DNA of 64,000 nt, from positions 3,162,001 through 3,226,000 of the forward strand of contig NZ_AP025281.1 of assembly GCF_024347195.1 (NCBI RefSeq). The letters are read 5' to 3'. The position numbers and the translations under genes were made by a program. This document shows positions 51,201 through 59,634 of the stretch, piece by piece. Under the pieces are notes generated by a model, which made no database searches, was not told the DNA's origin, and worked only from the letters and a program-made list of their open reading frames with translations. This DNA is from Aliamphritea hakodatensis. GTDB lineage: Bacteria > Pseudomonadota > Gammaproteobacteria > Pseudomonadales > Balneatricaceae. The stretch's first letter is position 1. The number at the start of each line of letters is the position of its first letter.

Positions 51201-52111
51201 GGTACTTCGCGGCTGAATGGCGAGTAAAACTCACTCGGCTGGGAACACAGATCCGGGCTCGCCACTGTGTTGCTGGCAAAGCCGGTGGTGTTGAGTATCA
51301 GTTTGGCGTCGCTCTGTTCCAGCAGCGCGTTAACCAGCGCCATGGATTCAGGGTCTTTAAGCGAAGCAATCGCCAGCGGCAGCGGGTTAAGCCCTTCGCT
51401 GCGCAAAACGTCGATCAGGTGATCGAACATGCCAGTATTGGCCGACTGCAGGTGGCTACGGTAAAACAGCAGTAATGCCACCGGCGCGCCGGGAATTGCA
51501 CTGGCCTGCCATTCGGCAAACGAGGCCTGTGCCAGCCCGCTCGCAGAAGCATCTCCGGCGGGCTGATAGATCATGCAGCGCGGTAGCACCTGCGGCTCCC
51601 GCCACAGTAACGCTGCATGTTCAGGAATAAAGGCTGCACTTAAATAGCGCAGCAACTGTTCAGCATTCGCGGTGCCGCCTTCCCGGAGGTAGCGCCACAC
51701 CCGCTGTTGCTGTTCAGCGGTCACATTACTGGCAGTCTGCAACTGCGGATCGGGGGTATCGTCACCGGGGACCAGAATCAGCGTACGGCCGGGCTTTCGG
51801 GCCCAGTCCTGCAGCCGTTCAAACCCGTATTGCCAGTAGCTGGCGCCCCCCAGCAGGGAGACAACAACCACTTTAGCCTGTTCCAGCACCTTGTGCTCAT
51901 ACAGGTCATACGCGGCGGGTTTGATAATCTGCATCCAGTTTGCCAGACGTACGCCGGGCAAATCTGCCGGCGCCTGATCAACACCGCAGGCCAGACCTGC
52001 CAGAGCGCTGTCAGCCGCCGCCATAATCACGATATCGCCGGGGCTCTGATCTAAATCGATGATGCCTTCTTCATCAACAAAGCCACCGGGTTGTGCTGCC
52101 AGTAAATGCAT
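48215..52111 (-). CDS. cobN: Cobaltochelatase large subunit CobN
   Basis: A 1298-aa BchH/CobN-family chelatase, the ATP-dependent cobalt insertase of the late-cobalt (aerobic) route. It opens MHLLAAQPGGFVDEEGIIDL. Conserved blocks include GVILANYPTKDGRIGNGVGLDTPASTV, FIGIQPARGFNID, DPDLIPPHNYLAFYFWM, DAVIHVGKHGNLEWLPGKGSALS (about 560-582), SGLSGGFVPPGPSGAPTRG (about 880) and WGTATMRTGGDDIAQAMALMGVRPVW (about 945-970). Length agrees with the usual ~1250-1275. It needs CobS/CobT or ChlI/ChlD partners; a ChlI/ChlD-like gene opens the operon. ATG 52111 overlaps the cobW stop (TAATG). Confidence 0.95.
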   Translation of the reverse strand: MHLLAAQPGGFVDEEGIIDLDQSPGDIVIMAAADSALAGLACGVDQAPADLPGVRLANWMQIIKPAAYDLYEHKVLEQAKVVVVSLLGGASYWQYGFERLQDWARKPGRTLILVPGDDTPDPQLQTASNVTAEQQQRVWRYLREGGTANAEQLLRYLSAAFIPEHAALLWREPQVLPRCMIYQPAGDASASGLAQASFAEWQASAIPGAPVALLLFYRSHLQSANTGMFDHLIDVLRSEGLNPLPLAIASLKDPESMALVNALLEQSDAKLILNTTGFASNTVASPDLCSQPSEFYSPFSREVPVLQLVLSSSTEDDWQQYSQGLRSRDIAMQVVLPEMDGRVITRALSFKAESHFAERSEISVVRYALHEERARFVAKLSLAYCRLANKANADKRVGVILANYPTKDGRIGNGVGLDTPASTVNILNAMADAGFPVENIPATGDDLIKELLGSVTNNPNTLHTLPCWQSMAIDEYMQYFRQLPEDCQKAVYDQWGSPEQDIKCRNGRLMLSGMRLGETFIGIQPARGFNIDLVANYHDPDLIPPHNYLAFYFWMRHCYGVDAVIHVGKHGNLEWLPGKGSALSDQCWPDIALGPMPHFYPFIVNDPGEGSQAKRRTQGVIIDHLMPPMTRAETYGEMAELEGLVDEFYQAMGMDQARENWLREAILQQLNDSNLREELLSQTNLNHAEQADENVSQEALEETLLSELDAYLCDIKEAQIRHGLHIMGELPASDKLADTLVALLRLPRGDADDSRGILDNIALDLDLRVDGERFEPLTGDHSVWAGEQPALLQTVSGDAWRTQADTRERLELVAKALIKQYVLNDDSDAGLLTADVLSQLPHTAAQLDYVNGVIYRALLQSAELEINSLISGLSGGFVPPGPSGAPTRGRLDTLPTGRNFFAVDNRAIPSPAAWAIGERSAAALIERHLQEHGDYPKQIGLSVWGTATMRTGGDDIAQAMALMGVRPVWAPGSNRVVDFEVVSCQRLGRPRVDVTLRVSGFFRDAFPNVMKLYDAAVQAVAALDEPGNGNTIQANIEARQAELVAEGMSAEDAERQASFRVFGSKPGAYGAGLQGLIDERCWEQESDLADAYLNWGGYAYGSQAEDGVQAKQAFQNRLSQLEVVVQNQDNREHDILDSDDYYQFQGGMTNAVRVFGGEMPQVYHNDHSNPQQPKVRTLKEELNRVIRSRVLNPKWIGAMREHGYKGAFEMTASVDYMFAYDATTNLIADYQYEKVSDALVFDEENRAFLEEHNPHALEEMAERLLEAAQRGLWQEPGDYQDKLQDLLLSIDEQQEAAG

Positions 52112-53217
52112 TAAACCGCTGCTGCCTCTTCAGCCGTTCCGTTTACCAGCGCTTCGCTCAGTGCCGCTTCAATCACAGACTGTTCGATGCCTTTGCCGAT
52201 GAATACCAGCGAGGTGCCACGGGTTTCTTCTGCCGTCCACGGACGGTCAAAATACACATCCAGACGCTTACCCACCGCCTGCATTACCTGGCGCATTGGC
52301 TTACCCGGTAGTGCCGCAAAACCTTTAGCGCGGAAGATGTTGTATTCTTCGATCAGGCCCTGCAATACTTGCTGTAAACGGTCGCTGTCCACTTCACCCA
52401 TTTTAATGACGAATGAATCAAAGTGATCGTGGGCGTGCTCATGTTCGTGGTCATGATCATGGTGATGATCGTGGTGGTTGTGCACATGGTTGATACGTTC
52501 TTCAGCCTTGGCATCCAGGCCCATCAGTACGTCCAGCTCCGCTTCACCGTTGCTGATGTAAGTGGTCTTAACCGAAGAAGGTACCTTGGCAGTAACACGG
52601 TCCTGAACCACAGTACGCTGCGCTTCATCCAGCAGATCGTTCTTGCTGACCACAACCAGATCGGCTGCACTCAGCTGATCTTCCAGCAGCTCCTGCAGTG
52701 AAGGATCGTGATCCAGGCTTTCATCCGCCAGACGCTGTTCCTGTACTTTGTCCGCATCATGCGCGAAACGGCCGGCAGCAACTGCTGGTCCGTCAATCAC
52801 AGTGATCACCGCATCAACGGTGCAGTATTCTTTAATGCCCGGCCAGTTGAAGGCCTGTACCAGAGGCTTAGGCAGCGCCAGACCGCTGGTTTCGATCAGA
52901 ATGTGGTCGATGTCATCACGGCGGGCAACCAGCTGTTCCATGACCGGCAGGAATTCTTCTTCCACGGTGCAGCAGATGCAACCGTTAGCCAGTTCGTAAA
53001 AACCGTTATCGCCATCAGCCGCGGTTGAGGTTTCGTCTTCACAGTCCAGCGGGCAGCTGCGCAGCAGATCTGAATCGATATCCAGTTCGCCGAATTCATT
53101 CACAATCACGGCAATACGCTTGCCGGCGGCCTGCTTCAGTACGTTAGACAGCAGCGTGGTTTTACCGCTGCCCAGAAAGCCGGTAACAACAGTTGTCGGG
53201 ATCTTATTCAGTTGCAT
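52111..53217 (-). CDS. cobW: CobW family GTPase metallochaperone
   Basis: A 368-aa G3E-family GTPase thought to deliver cobalt for cobalamin. Walker A is TTVVTGFLGSGKTTLLSNVL (about 8-27), the metal-binding switch is ELANGCICCTVEEE (CxCC, about 73-86), and later are ETSGLALPKPL and VVSKNDLLDE (GTP base specificity). A His/Asp tract (NHVHNHHDHHHDHDHE, then HEHAHDH) spans about 245-270, before the C-terminal CobW_C domain with GFAALPGKPMRQVMQAVGKRLD. ATG 53217 is chosen because GAGAG lies 8 nt upstream and the protein then begins MQLNKIPTTVV. The frame is open further to 53286. Confidence 0.94.
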   Translation of the reverse strand: MQLNKIPTTVVTGFLGSGKTTLLSNVLKQAAGKRIAVIVNEFGELDIDSDLLRSCPLDCEDETSTAADGDNGFYELANGCICCTVEEEFLPVMEQLVARRDDIDHILIETSGLALPKPLVQAFNWPGIKEYCTVDAVITVIDGPAVAAGRFAHDADKVQEQRLADESLDHDPSLQELLEDQLSAADLVVVSKNDLLDEAQRTVVQDRVTAKVPSSVKTTYISNGEAELDVLMGLDAKAEERINHVHNHHDHHHDHDHEHEHAHDHFDSFVIKMGEVDSDRLQQVLQGLIEEYNIFRAKGFAALPGKPMRQVMQAVGKRLDVYFDRPWTAEETRGTSLVFIGKGIEQSVIEAALSEALVNGTAEEAAAV

Positions 53218-53293
53218 ATCTGTTTCTCTCATTATTTCGGCTGTGCCAACCCTGTTTCTGACGGGCAACACAGCGTCATTATTCACTGGTGGA

Positions 53294-54082
53294 TTAACGC
53301 TTCACGGTACGGGGCGTTTCCGGCTTAACTTTCGGGCGGTACACATGCGCCTGATCTTTGGCGTACAGGTATGAATCTGCGAAATCATCACAGTCCAGTA
53401 CGTTACCCACCAGAATCAGTGCGGTACGGGTGAAACCTTTGTCCCGGACCTTTTGCACGATGTCTTTCAGGGTACCGGTCACATAATCCTGATCCGGCCA
53501 CGAGGTGCGGTAACAGACGGCAATCGGGCAGTCTTCACCGTAGTGCGGGATCAGCTCTTCAACGATCTTATGGATCCGCAGAATTCCTAAGTGGATGGCC
53601 AGTGTCGCGCCGCTCTGGGCCAGCTGTGGCAAACGCTCACGTTCAGGGAACGGCGTTTTACCTTCATAGCGGGTCATGATGACGGTCTGGGTCACACCGG
53701 ACAGCGTCAGCTCTTTACCCAGCATGGCAGCAGAGGCCGCCACCGCGCTTACACCCGGAATAACCTGATAGTCGATACCGAACTCTTCCAGACGACGGAT
53801 CTGTTCACCGATAGCACCGTAAAGCGCCGGGTCACCACACTGTAAGCGGGCAACATCTTTGCCTTCTTTGTGCGCTTCTTCGATGACCGCTGAAATTTCT
53901 TCCAGATCGATACTTGCCGTATCAATGATCTTTTCAGCTGTACCTTCCACTTCTGCCAGTACTTCACGGGGAATCAGTGAACCGGCATACATCACTACCG
54001 GGCACTTTTTAAGAGTCTTCATACCCTTAAGGGTCATCAGATCCGGATCACCCGGGCCAGCACCAATAAAATAAACGGTCAT
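53294..54082 (-). CDS. cobM: Precorrin-4 C11-methyltransferase CobM (CbiF)
   Basis: A SAM-dependent methyltransferase that methylates C11 of the corrin precursor. The 262-aa protein opens MTVYFIGAGPGDPDLMTLKGM. GGPD-type contacts continue with VVMYAGSLIPREVL, LQCGDPALYGAIGEQIRRLE (about 85-104), YQVIPGVSAVAASAAMLG and TRYEGKTPFPERE. It clearly belongs to the CobM/CbiF clade. ATG 54082 has AGGAG at 8 nt; the ATG six bases earlier is too close to it. The 357-bp repeat-bearing gap lies upstream. Confidence 0.94.
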   Translation of the reverse strand: MTVYFIGAGPGDPDLMTLKGMKTLKKCPVVMYAGSLIPREVLAEVEGTAEKIIDTASIDLEEISAVIEEAHKEGKDVARLQCGDPALYGAIGEQIRRLEEFGIDYQVIPGVSAVAASAAMLGKELTLSGVTQTVIMTRYEGKTPFPERERLPQLAQSGATLAIHLGILRIHKIVEELIPHYGEDCPIAVCYRTSWPDQDYVTGTLKDIVQKVRDKGFTRTALILVGNVLDCDDFADSYLYAKDQAHVYRPKVKPETPRTVKR

Positions 54083-54439
54083 TTTCATGACTCCTGCAAA
54101 CATGCATTGTTGTTATTCGGCGATCGTATCGCGTAGCAAACGATCCCGGTGTTACGCTGCCAGTTTTCTGACCTGCCCCGTCGCCAGACCTTAGAAAGAG
54201 CCAAAAGCTTCTTAAACAGATCTGGTGTTACAGGCGCAATAGCCAGAACTTACTGCCTGCTCTAACATCATCAGCAAGCCAAATAGCCAGAACCCACTGC
54301 CAATTCCCGACACAGTTCTGGCGTTATGAGCGCAGGTCAGACAAGGAATAAATTTGCCGAGGGAGCGGAGCTTATGCCAATAAGTGAGCATCCCGAGGCA
54401 AATTTTGACGCCGTATGACCAAGCGCAATAGCCAGAAAG
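54083..54439. other. 357-bp non-coding block between cobM and cobJ, carrying a repeat element
   Basis: No gene. The rest of the operon is closely packed, so the gap is unusual. It holds three copies of ATAGCCAGAA (about 54237, 54280 and 54427), one inverted TTCTGGCG (about 54316), and the hairpin element described separately. It probably inserted into the operon. Confidence 0.7.
54350..54405. repeat. Hairpin-forming repeat element (AAATTTGCC ... GGCAAATTT)
   Basis: Arms AAATTTGCC (54350-54358) and GGCAAATTT (54397-54405) enclose an imperfect stem (GAGGGAGCGG...CATCCCGAG) centred on CTTATGCCAATAAG (54371-54384). It is flanked by similar tails, GCGTTATGAGCGCA on the left (54321-54334) and ACGCCGTATGACCAAGCGCA on the right (54408-54427). 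The shape resembles REP/MITE-like elements that I recall from marine gammaproteobacteria; copy number elsewhere cannot be seen here. Confidence 0.6.
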
Positions 54440-55216
54440 TTAGAGCTTCTTGCTGTATCCACGTGGGGTATACACCCACTCTTTAGAGCCGTTCAGAATA
54501 CGCTTGGATTCACTGTTACCCACGCTCACCATGGTGAACATATCCACGTCTTTCGCGTCCAGTTCACCCAGAGTGATGATACGGATAGTCTCATCTTCAC
54601 GGGTCAGCTGACGGCCCAGCAGTACAGGTGTACTGGCCGGACGGTATTGCAGCAGCACGTCACGGGCATGGTTCAGCTGCCAGTCACGCTTTTTCGAGAC
54701 CGGATTGTAGAAAGACACGACAAAGTCACCGGCGCCCGCACTGTGAATGCGCTTATCGATGGTTTCCCACGGCGTCAGCAGATCCGACAGTGAGATGGTG
54801 CAGAAATCGTGGCCCAGCATCGCACCGATACGGCTTGAACCGGCCTGCATCGCAGAAATACCCGGTACCACTTCAATTTCCACATCCAGCCACTCAGGGT
54901 GATTTTCTTTACCCTGCAATTGCTGATCCAGCAGTTCAAACACCAGGGTCGCCATCGCGTAAATACCGATGTCACCGCTGGAAATCAGCGCCGTATCTTT
55001 ACCGGCTGATGCCAGATCCAGTGCCAGACGTGCACGACCGATTTCCTCGCCTAATGGCAGGTCATGGTGGGTCTTGCCTTCACACAACTCACCCAGCAGA
55101 TCCAGATACAGGCCATAAGCAACCAGGTCAGTACTGGCAGCGATAGCTGTACGGGCCTTCGGCGTTAACAGATCAGCATTTCCCGGGCCGGTGCCCACAA
55201 CAAACAGTTTTGCCAT
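54440..55216 (-). CDS. cobJ: Precorrin-3B C17-methyltransferase CobJ (CbiH)
   Basis: The ring-contracting methyltransferase of corrin synthesis. The 258-aa protein starts MAKLFVVGTGPGNADLLTPKA, followed by VAYGLYLDLLG, ISSGDIGIYAMATLVFELLD (about 83-102), EVVPGISAMQAGSSRIGAMLGHDFCTISLSD (about 120-150) and VVSFYNPVSKKRDWQL. All agree with CobJ/CbiH at normal length. CbiH and CobJ cannot be told apart with confidence from this; CbiG and CbiD in the same operon favour CbiH-like use of a cobalt-precorrin. A 101-bp gap separates it from cbiG. Confidence 0.94.
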   Translation of the reverse strand: MAKLFVVGTGPGNADLLTPKARTAIAASTDLVAYGLYLDLLGELCEGKTHHDLPLGEEIGRARLALDLASAGKDTALISSGDIGIYAMATLVFELLDQQLQGKENHPEWLDVEIEVVPGISAMQAGSSRIGAMLGHDFCTISLSDLLTPWETIDKRIHSAGAGDFVVSFYNPVSKKRDWQLNHARDVLLQYRPASTPVLLGRQLTREDETIRIITLGELDAKDVDMFTMVSVGNSESKRILNGSKEWVYTPRGYSKKL

Positions 55217-55317
55217 TTTCTATCTACTCTTCAGTATCGGGACCGGTGCACAGACACCGGACGTATTATCAAAACCTGTGCGTATCCGCACAGCCAGCAG
55301 GATCAGTGATCTCTGCT

Positions 55318-56088
55318 TCAGTATTTAAAGCTCCGTGCAATTGCGCACGTCGCCTGTTTATTCTTATGCTTGGGCAATACCAGTTCCGGCGCTTCGCCGG
55401 TGATCTGCCCGGCGGCATACAGGGCAGCAGACTCTGCCACGCCGTACACGCCCACGGTGTTAAACACATACTCGGAACGCATGCTCAGCAAGGGTTCCAT
55501 GGCCATCAGGGTGGCGGCATCCCAGGTCTGGTAAGGCTTACCCAGGGTATTAGCCAGTTCAATCAGCCCGACTTCATCGGCCTTTACATCAATGCTGTGA
55601 ATACTGCTGATGTCATCGATGCTGAGATTGGCTTTAGCCAGACACTCATCCAGCAGCCCCTGCAACACATGTTCAGGGCAGTGGCGTTCACAGCCCATTC
55701 CCACGCTGTATACCGGCTCCAGATAAGCTCTGGCACTGGTGATGACCGGCTGAGCATCAATCAACTGTGCCACATCCGCCGCCCACTGATTGGCTCCGCC
55801 TTCGTGACCAGACAACAGTGGAATCACAAACTTGCCCAGCTCATCCAGCACCAGCACGGCGGGGTCTTTAAATTTATCTTCAATCACCGGTGCCAGCGTG
55901 CGCATCACAATGCCGGTAGCACAGATAAAAATCTGCCGTTCCCCGCGCTGAAAAGAATCACGTACCTGCTGCTTAAACGGTTGCGGTTTAAAGCTCAGCT
56001 CAGCGGTCTCGCCGGCTGCCGTCAGCAAACCCTGAAGTTTTTCCCCCAGCCGTCTGCCGGTATCCGTTAAAGCAAAAATCCGCATCAT
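55318..56088 (-). CDS. cbiG: Cobalt-precorrin-5A hydrolase CbiG
   Basis: CbiG opens the delta-lactone of cobalt-precorrin-5A, releasing acetaldehyde, in the anaerobic route. The 256-aa protein has MRIFALTDTGRRLGEKL, ERQIFICATGIVMRTLAPVIEDKFKDPAVLVLDE (about 50-83), FVIPLLSGHEGGANQWAADV (about 88-107) and the CobE-like C-terminal domain VYSVGMGCERHCPEHVL with SIHSIDVKADEVGL. It is thus a fusion of both CbiG halves, though shorter than the ~350-aa Salmonella form because the middle linker is lacking. ATG 56088 overlaps the cobI stop by 4 nt. Confidence 0.92.
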   Translation of the reverse strand: MMRIFALTDTGRRLGEKLQGLLTAAGETAELSFKPQPFKQQVRDSFQRGERQIFICATGIVMRTLAPVIEDKFKDPAVLVLDELGKFVIPLLSGHEGGANQWAADVAQLIDAQPVITSARAYLEPVYSVGMGCERHCPEHVLQGLLDECLAKANLSIDDISSIHSIDVKADEVGLIELANTLGKPYQTWDAATLMAMEPLLSMRSEYVFNTVGVYGVAESAALYAAGQITGEAPELVLPKHKNKQATCAIARSFKY

Positions 56089-56825
56089 GATGGGCGGTTT
56101 TCCCGTACTACAACGAACAGCGAGAAATACGGACCAGCTTCCTTCGCCAGCTCAGAAGCCGGCATTGTCTGCTGATTTTCACGGCCAATGTATTCCAGAT
56201 AACGGGCTTCGTTCAGACGGCCGGTCGCTTCCAGCTGAGCCAGAATACGTGGCCGTGCCATACCCGCTTTCATGATGACCACACTGTCATGATCAGTCAG
56301 TGCTTCTGCCAGTTGCTCATCCGTATGGCGGCCACTGACGACAGCAAACGACTCCTGCTGCATGGTCAGTGGTAATGCCAGCGCAGAGGCAGCCGCATTC
56401 ACCGATGAAATTCCCGGCACAACTTTGCAGGTAAACTCACTTTCCAGCCGTTCCAGCAAATAACTGAAAGAACCAAAGAACAATGGATCACCTTCACACA
56501 GAAACACCACATCCTGACCGGCCCCCAGGCATTCACGGATTTCTGCCGCGCCTTTGTCATAAGCCGCATTGGCCGGATCACGCTGAATCACCATGGGCAT
56601 CGGCACGCTGATATGCTTTGCATCACAGCGGGCACCGGAAAGTTCCAGCGCGCCACTGGCAATATCCCAAGCCTGTGAGTGCCCTTCAGCATTCGACAGA
56701 TAGCTGACCACTGCACTGTCTTTTATCAGACGCAGGGCCTTAAGAGTCAGCAGCTCCGGATCACCGGGGCCAACACCCACACCATAGAAACATCCGGTGC
56801 GGGCCGTTGCTGTCGCATTGCTCAT
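56085..56825 (-). CDS. cobI: Precorrin-2 C20-methyltransferase CobI (CbiL)
   Basis: Methylates C20 of precorrin-2 (or of its cobalt complex). The 246-aa product reads CFYGVGVGPGDPELLTLKALRLI (about 12-34), VVSYLSN, GQDVVFLCEGDPLFFGSFSYLLER (about 102-125), VVPGISSVNAAASALALPL and YIGRENQQT. This matches CobI/CbiL at normal length. SAM-binding loops GVGPGDPE and EGDPLFFGS are intact. It follows cobL by 30 bp and is translationally coupled to cbiG. Confidence 0.94.
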   Translation of the reverse strand: MSNATATARTGCFYGVGVGPGDPELLTLKALRLIKDSAVVSYLSNAEGHSQAWDIASGALELSGARCDAKHISVPMPMVIQRDPANAAYDKGAAEIRECLGAGQDVVFLCEGDPLFFGSFSYLLERLESEFTCKVVPGISSVNAAASALALPLTMQQESFAVVSGRHTDEQLAEALTDHDSVVIMKAGMARPRILAQLEATGRLNEARYLEYIGRENQQTMPASELAKEAGPYFSLFVVVRENRPS

Positions 56826-56855
56826 ATCTTTTTTCTCACTTCAACATCACGAATA

Positions 56856-58193
56856 TTAACGTTTACAGAAACTGTATAAATTGACCGGCAAATTGGGCCG
56901 GTACATCAGCTGCCCCGCCAGTTGCTCACCCCGGCTGACACCGATCTGAACCGTATGCGGCTGGCTGTCATCTGCCGCACAGCGCTGTTCATAAAAACTC
57001 AGCAACTGCTGTTTACTGTTCTCGGTGACCGCACTGGCCACTAATACGCCGCCCGGCGGTAACAGCGCCCAGCACTGCTGCAGCAGACCGGCCATTTCGC
57101 CATCGCTGCCACCGATAAAAATTTTATTAGGAGACGGTAAATCATTCAGCGCCTGCGGTGCCCTTCCCGCCACGACCTGCAAATTTCCGGATACGCCATA
57201 ACGCTGCTGATTCGCCGTTAAACAGGCTAAACGCTGCCCATGATGCTCAATTGCAAATACCCGGCACTTCGGCTGCCAGTAACTCAGCTCAATGGCCACG
57301 CTGCCGCACCCGGCACCTATATCCCAGAGAGTGTCTTCCACCGCTGGCTGCAGCAGCGAAAGAATGGACAAACGCACTTCCCGCTTGGTGATCAGCCCTT
57401 TGCCAGCGGACGCCACATCTGCCGTGAGGCTGCATTCCTCTCCGGTAAGAATACGTTCGGCCTGCTCAGCATCGGTAATAAAACCATTGTCAGGAATGCC
57501 CGGAAACACCGGTAACAGAGCCTGCTTCGCCGGAGGTAACAGTGGCTCAACCAGGCTGACATGCAGAGGGTCGAACTCAACATCGCTGTTCTCAGCCAGC
57601 TGTCGGGCGGTGAAACTGCGCACTTGCTCCTGCGGGTAACCCAGGGTTTCACAAACGCTGATCAGGGTTTCGCTGAATCCCGCCGCCAGACATTCATGGG
57701 CCAGCGCCCGGGGGTGGCTTTTGTCGTCTGTAAGAATCAGCAGCGGCTGACGGTTTCTTAACCGGGTACGCAGCTTCGCCCGTGGCCGGCCATGCAGGCT
57801 CAGCACTTCTACGTCCTGCAATGAACGCCCCAGCCGGTGACACGCAGCCTGCAAGCTGGAGACACCCGGATGATAATGCAACTGCGCCTGTGCAAAGGTC
57901 CGGCCAAACCAGGCACCAATGCCATAAAACAAAGGATCACCGGAGGCCAGAATTGCAATGCTGTTCACATCTGCTGCCATTTCAGGAAGTTGTTGCTTCA
58001 GCTCTGACAACTTAGGTAACACCACCTGGCGCTGATCTTCACGGAGCAACCCGGCCACCGTTTCCAGCTGGCGTTCAGAACCAATAACAATTGCAGCACT
58101 GTTCAGACCCGCTTCCGCCTCAGCGCTCAGCCGGGCTTTGTCACTGACCCCAAGGCCAATAATGTGCAGTTGCAGGTGCCCCATTGCCGTCAT
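56856..58193 (-). CDS. cobL: Precorrin-6B methyltransferase/decarboxylase CobL (CbiE-CbiT fusion)
   Basis: The bifunctional enzyme methylates C5 and C15 and decarboxylates the C12 acetate. The 445-aa protein has a CbiE-type tetrapyrrole methylase half (1-~225: LHIIGLGVSDKARLS, SGDPLFYGIGAWFGR, YHPGVSSLQAACHRLGRS) and a CbiT-type Rossmann half (~250-445: LSLLQPAVEDTLWDIGAGCGSVAIELSYW, VFAIEHHGQRLA, IFIGGSDGEMAGLL). CobL fusions are usual in Pseudomonas-like operons. ATG 58193 is taken; the frame also holds a GTG at 58205 overlapping cbiC and an ATG at 58184. Confidence 0.94.
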   Translation of the reverse strand: MTAMGHLQLHIIGLGVSDKARLSAEAEAGLNSAAIVIGSERQLETVAGLLREDQRQVVLPKLSELKQQLPEMAADVNSIAILASGDPLFYGIGAWFGRTFAQAQLHYHPGVSSLQAACHRLGRSLQDVEVLSLHGRPRAKLRTRLRNRQPLLILTDDKSHPRALAHECLAAGFSETLISVCETLGYPQEQVRSFTARQLAENSDVEFDPLHVSLVEPLLPPAKQALLPVFPGIPDNGFITDAEQAERILTGEECSLTADVASAGKGLITKREVRLSILSLLQPAVEDTLWDIGAGCGSVAIELSYWQPKCRVFAIEHHGQRLACLTANQQRYGVSGNLQVVAGRAPQALNDLPSPNKIFIGGSDGEMAGLLQQCWALLPPGGVLVASAVTENSKQQLLSFYEQRCAADDSQPHTVQIGVSRGEQLAGQLMYRPNLPVNLYSFCKR

Positions 58194-58195
58194 AT

Positions 58196-58837
58196 TCAGT
58201 ACCACTCACCGCGGTTACAGCGCAGCAACGCATTGACGCTGGCGGAGCTGACCGCACTGCCGCCCGGACGCCCTAGCAAGGTTATGCACGGAATTCCCAG
58301 CTCTTCATGTACTTCCCACAGGGCATCTTTAGATTCCGCTGCGCCTACAAAACCCACAGGCATGCCGACCACCAGCGCCGGTTTTGGGGCACCCTGCTGA
58401 ATCATTTCCAACAGACGGAATAATGCAGTCGGGGCATTACCTATCACCACCACACTGCCTTCCAGATAGTCTTTCCAGAAATCCAACGCCGCCATGGAAC
58501 GGGTTTCACCGCGGGATTTAGCCAGATCTTTGACCCGCTCATCGTTCAGGAAACACAGAGGTTCACGCTCGATCATCCGCTTGGTAATGCCCTGCTTAAC
58601 CATTTCCACATCACACAGGATCGGGCAGTTATTGGCCAGCGCAGCCATACCGGACTCGCAGGCACCTTCGCTGAAACGTACCAGATCAGCGACTTCAGGT
58701 AGCCCAAGACTGTGCACAATGCGCATAACAACCTGTTGCTGCTCGCGGCTCAGGCCATCCAGATTGGCGGTCTGGCGAATCTGACGGAAACTTTCCTGCT
58801 CAATCGCCTGCGGGTTTAATTCGTATTCGAAGCTCAC
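58196..58837 (-). CDS. cobH: Precorrin-8X methylmutase CobH (CbiC)
   Basis: Moves the C11 methyl group to C12, giving hydrogenobyrinate or its cobalt form. The 213-aa protein has VMRIVHSLGLPEVADLVRFSEGACESGMAAL (about 36-66), ILCDVEMVKQGITKR (about 72-86, with the catalytic His near SLG), VVIGNAPTALFRLLEMIQ (about 129-146) and PALVVGMPVGFVGAAESKDAL. Length and motifs are exact for the family. It ends 3 bp before the cobL start chosen here. Confidence 0.95.
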   Translation of the reverse strand: MSFEYELNPQAIEQESFRQIRQTANLDGLSREQQQVVMRIVHSLGLPEVADLVRFSEGACESGMAALANNCPILCDVEMVKQGITKRMIEREPLCFLNDERVKDLAKSRGETRSMAALDFWKDYLEGSVVVIGNAPTALFRLLEMIQQGAPKPALVVGMPVGFVGAAESKDALWEVHEELGIPCITLLGRPGGSAVSSASVNALLRCNRGEWY

Positions 58838-58860
58838 GGGCCTGACTCTCTTATTAATGG

Positions 58861-59634
58861 TTATTCCGCCAACTGTGCCCGCAACGCGGTGACACAGTCG
58901 GCAATATTGCTAAATTCCTGCCCGGCGGCGGGCATTTCCGGCCGCTGCAGCATAAATACTTCGGCACCGCAGTTACGGGCCGCTGCCAACTTGGCAACGG
59001 TGGCATCGCCGCCACTGTTCTTGGTTACCAGCGCATCAATCTGATACTGATCAAACAGTTCTGCTTCCGCTGCCAGATCAAACGGGCCAATGGCTTTAAT
59101 CCAGATCTGATCATCCGGCCAGCTGAACCGTGGCGGCGCGGCAGTGCGCAGAATCAGCCGCTGCTCTTCTGCTTCAGCCTGTGCCAGTAACTGCGCGCTG
59201 ATATCTTCTGTCAGTTGCCCGGCGGTGAGTAAAATATTTTGCTTACCTGACAACAGGCCGGGGAGCGCCTGCCAGTCAGTGAAGCTCTGCCAATTGTCAC
59301 CGGGCTGTTGTTGCCAGGCTAGCCGGTGAAAACGCCAGCAGGGCACATCCAGTTCCGCACAAACCTCTACAGCCGTCCGGCTCATGTTTTCAGCAAAAGG
59401 ATGCGTCACATCAAACACACCGCTGATCTGCTGATCCTGTAAGTAAGCCTTCAGGCCGCCGAACTGGGTAAAGCCACCACTGATTACTTCGCAATCCAGC
59501 TTAGGAATCCGCACTAAACCTGCCACGCTGTACACCAGCGATAACGGCCCTGCAGGCGCAAGTAATCCGGCATCAGCCAGCGCACCGACTAAATGACGGG
59601 CATCTGCAGTACCGCCGAGAATCAGCCACTTCAT
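58861..59634 (-). CDS. cobK: Precorrin-6A reductase CobK (CbiJ)
   Basis: NADPH- or NADH-dependent reduction of precorrin-6A. The 257-aa product has MKWLILGGTADARHLVGALADAG (nucleotide-binding loop GGTADA, 1-23), LVYSVAGL, ISGGFTQFGGLKAYLQDQQISGVFDVTHPFAENM (about 55-88), NILLTAGQLTEDI and IDALVTKNSGGDATVAKLAAARN (about 205-227). All agree with CobK/CbiJ. Its ATG overlaps the cbiD stop by 4 nt; cobH follows after 23 bp. Confidence 0.94.
   Translation of the reverse strand: MKWLILGGTADARHLVGALADAGLLAPAGPLSLVYSVAGLVRIPKLDCEVISGGFTQFGGLKAYLQDQQISGVFDVTHPFAENMSRTAVEVCAELDVPCWRFHRLAWQQQPGDNWQSFTDWQALPGLLSGKQNILLTAGQLTEDISAQLLAQAEAEEQRLILRTAAPPRFSWPDDQIWIKAIGPFDLAAEAELFDQYQIDALVTKNSGGDATVAKLAAARNCGAEVFMLQRPEMPAAGQEFSNIADCVTALRAQLAE

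Noticed and set aside
54083..54439. Cobalamin riboswitch within the operon gap
   Set aside because: No B12-box-like core (GCCACTG) is visible. The gap is explained better by a repeat element. The operon start, where a riboswitch would be expected, lies beyond the right edge.
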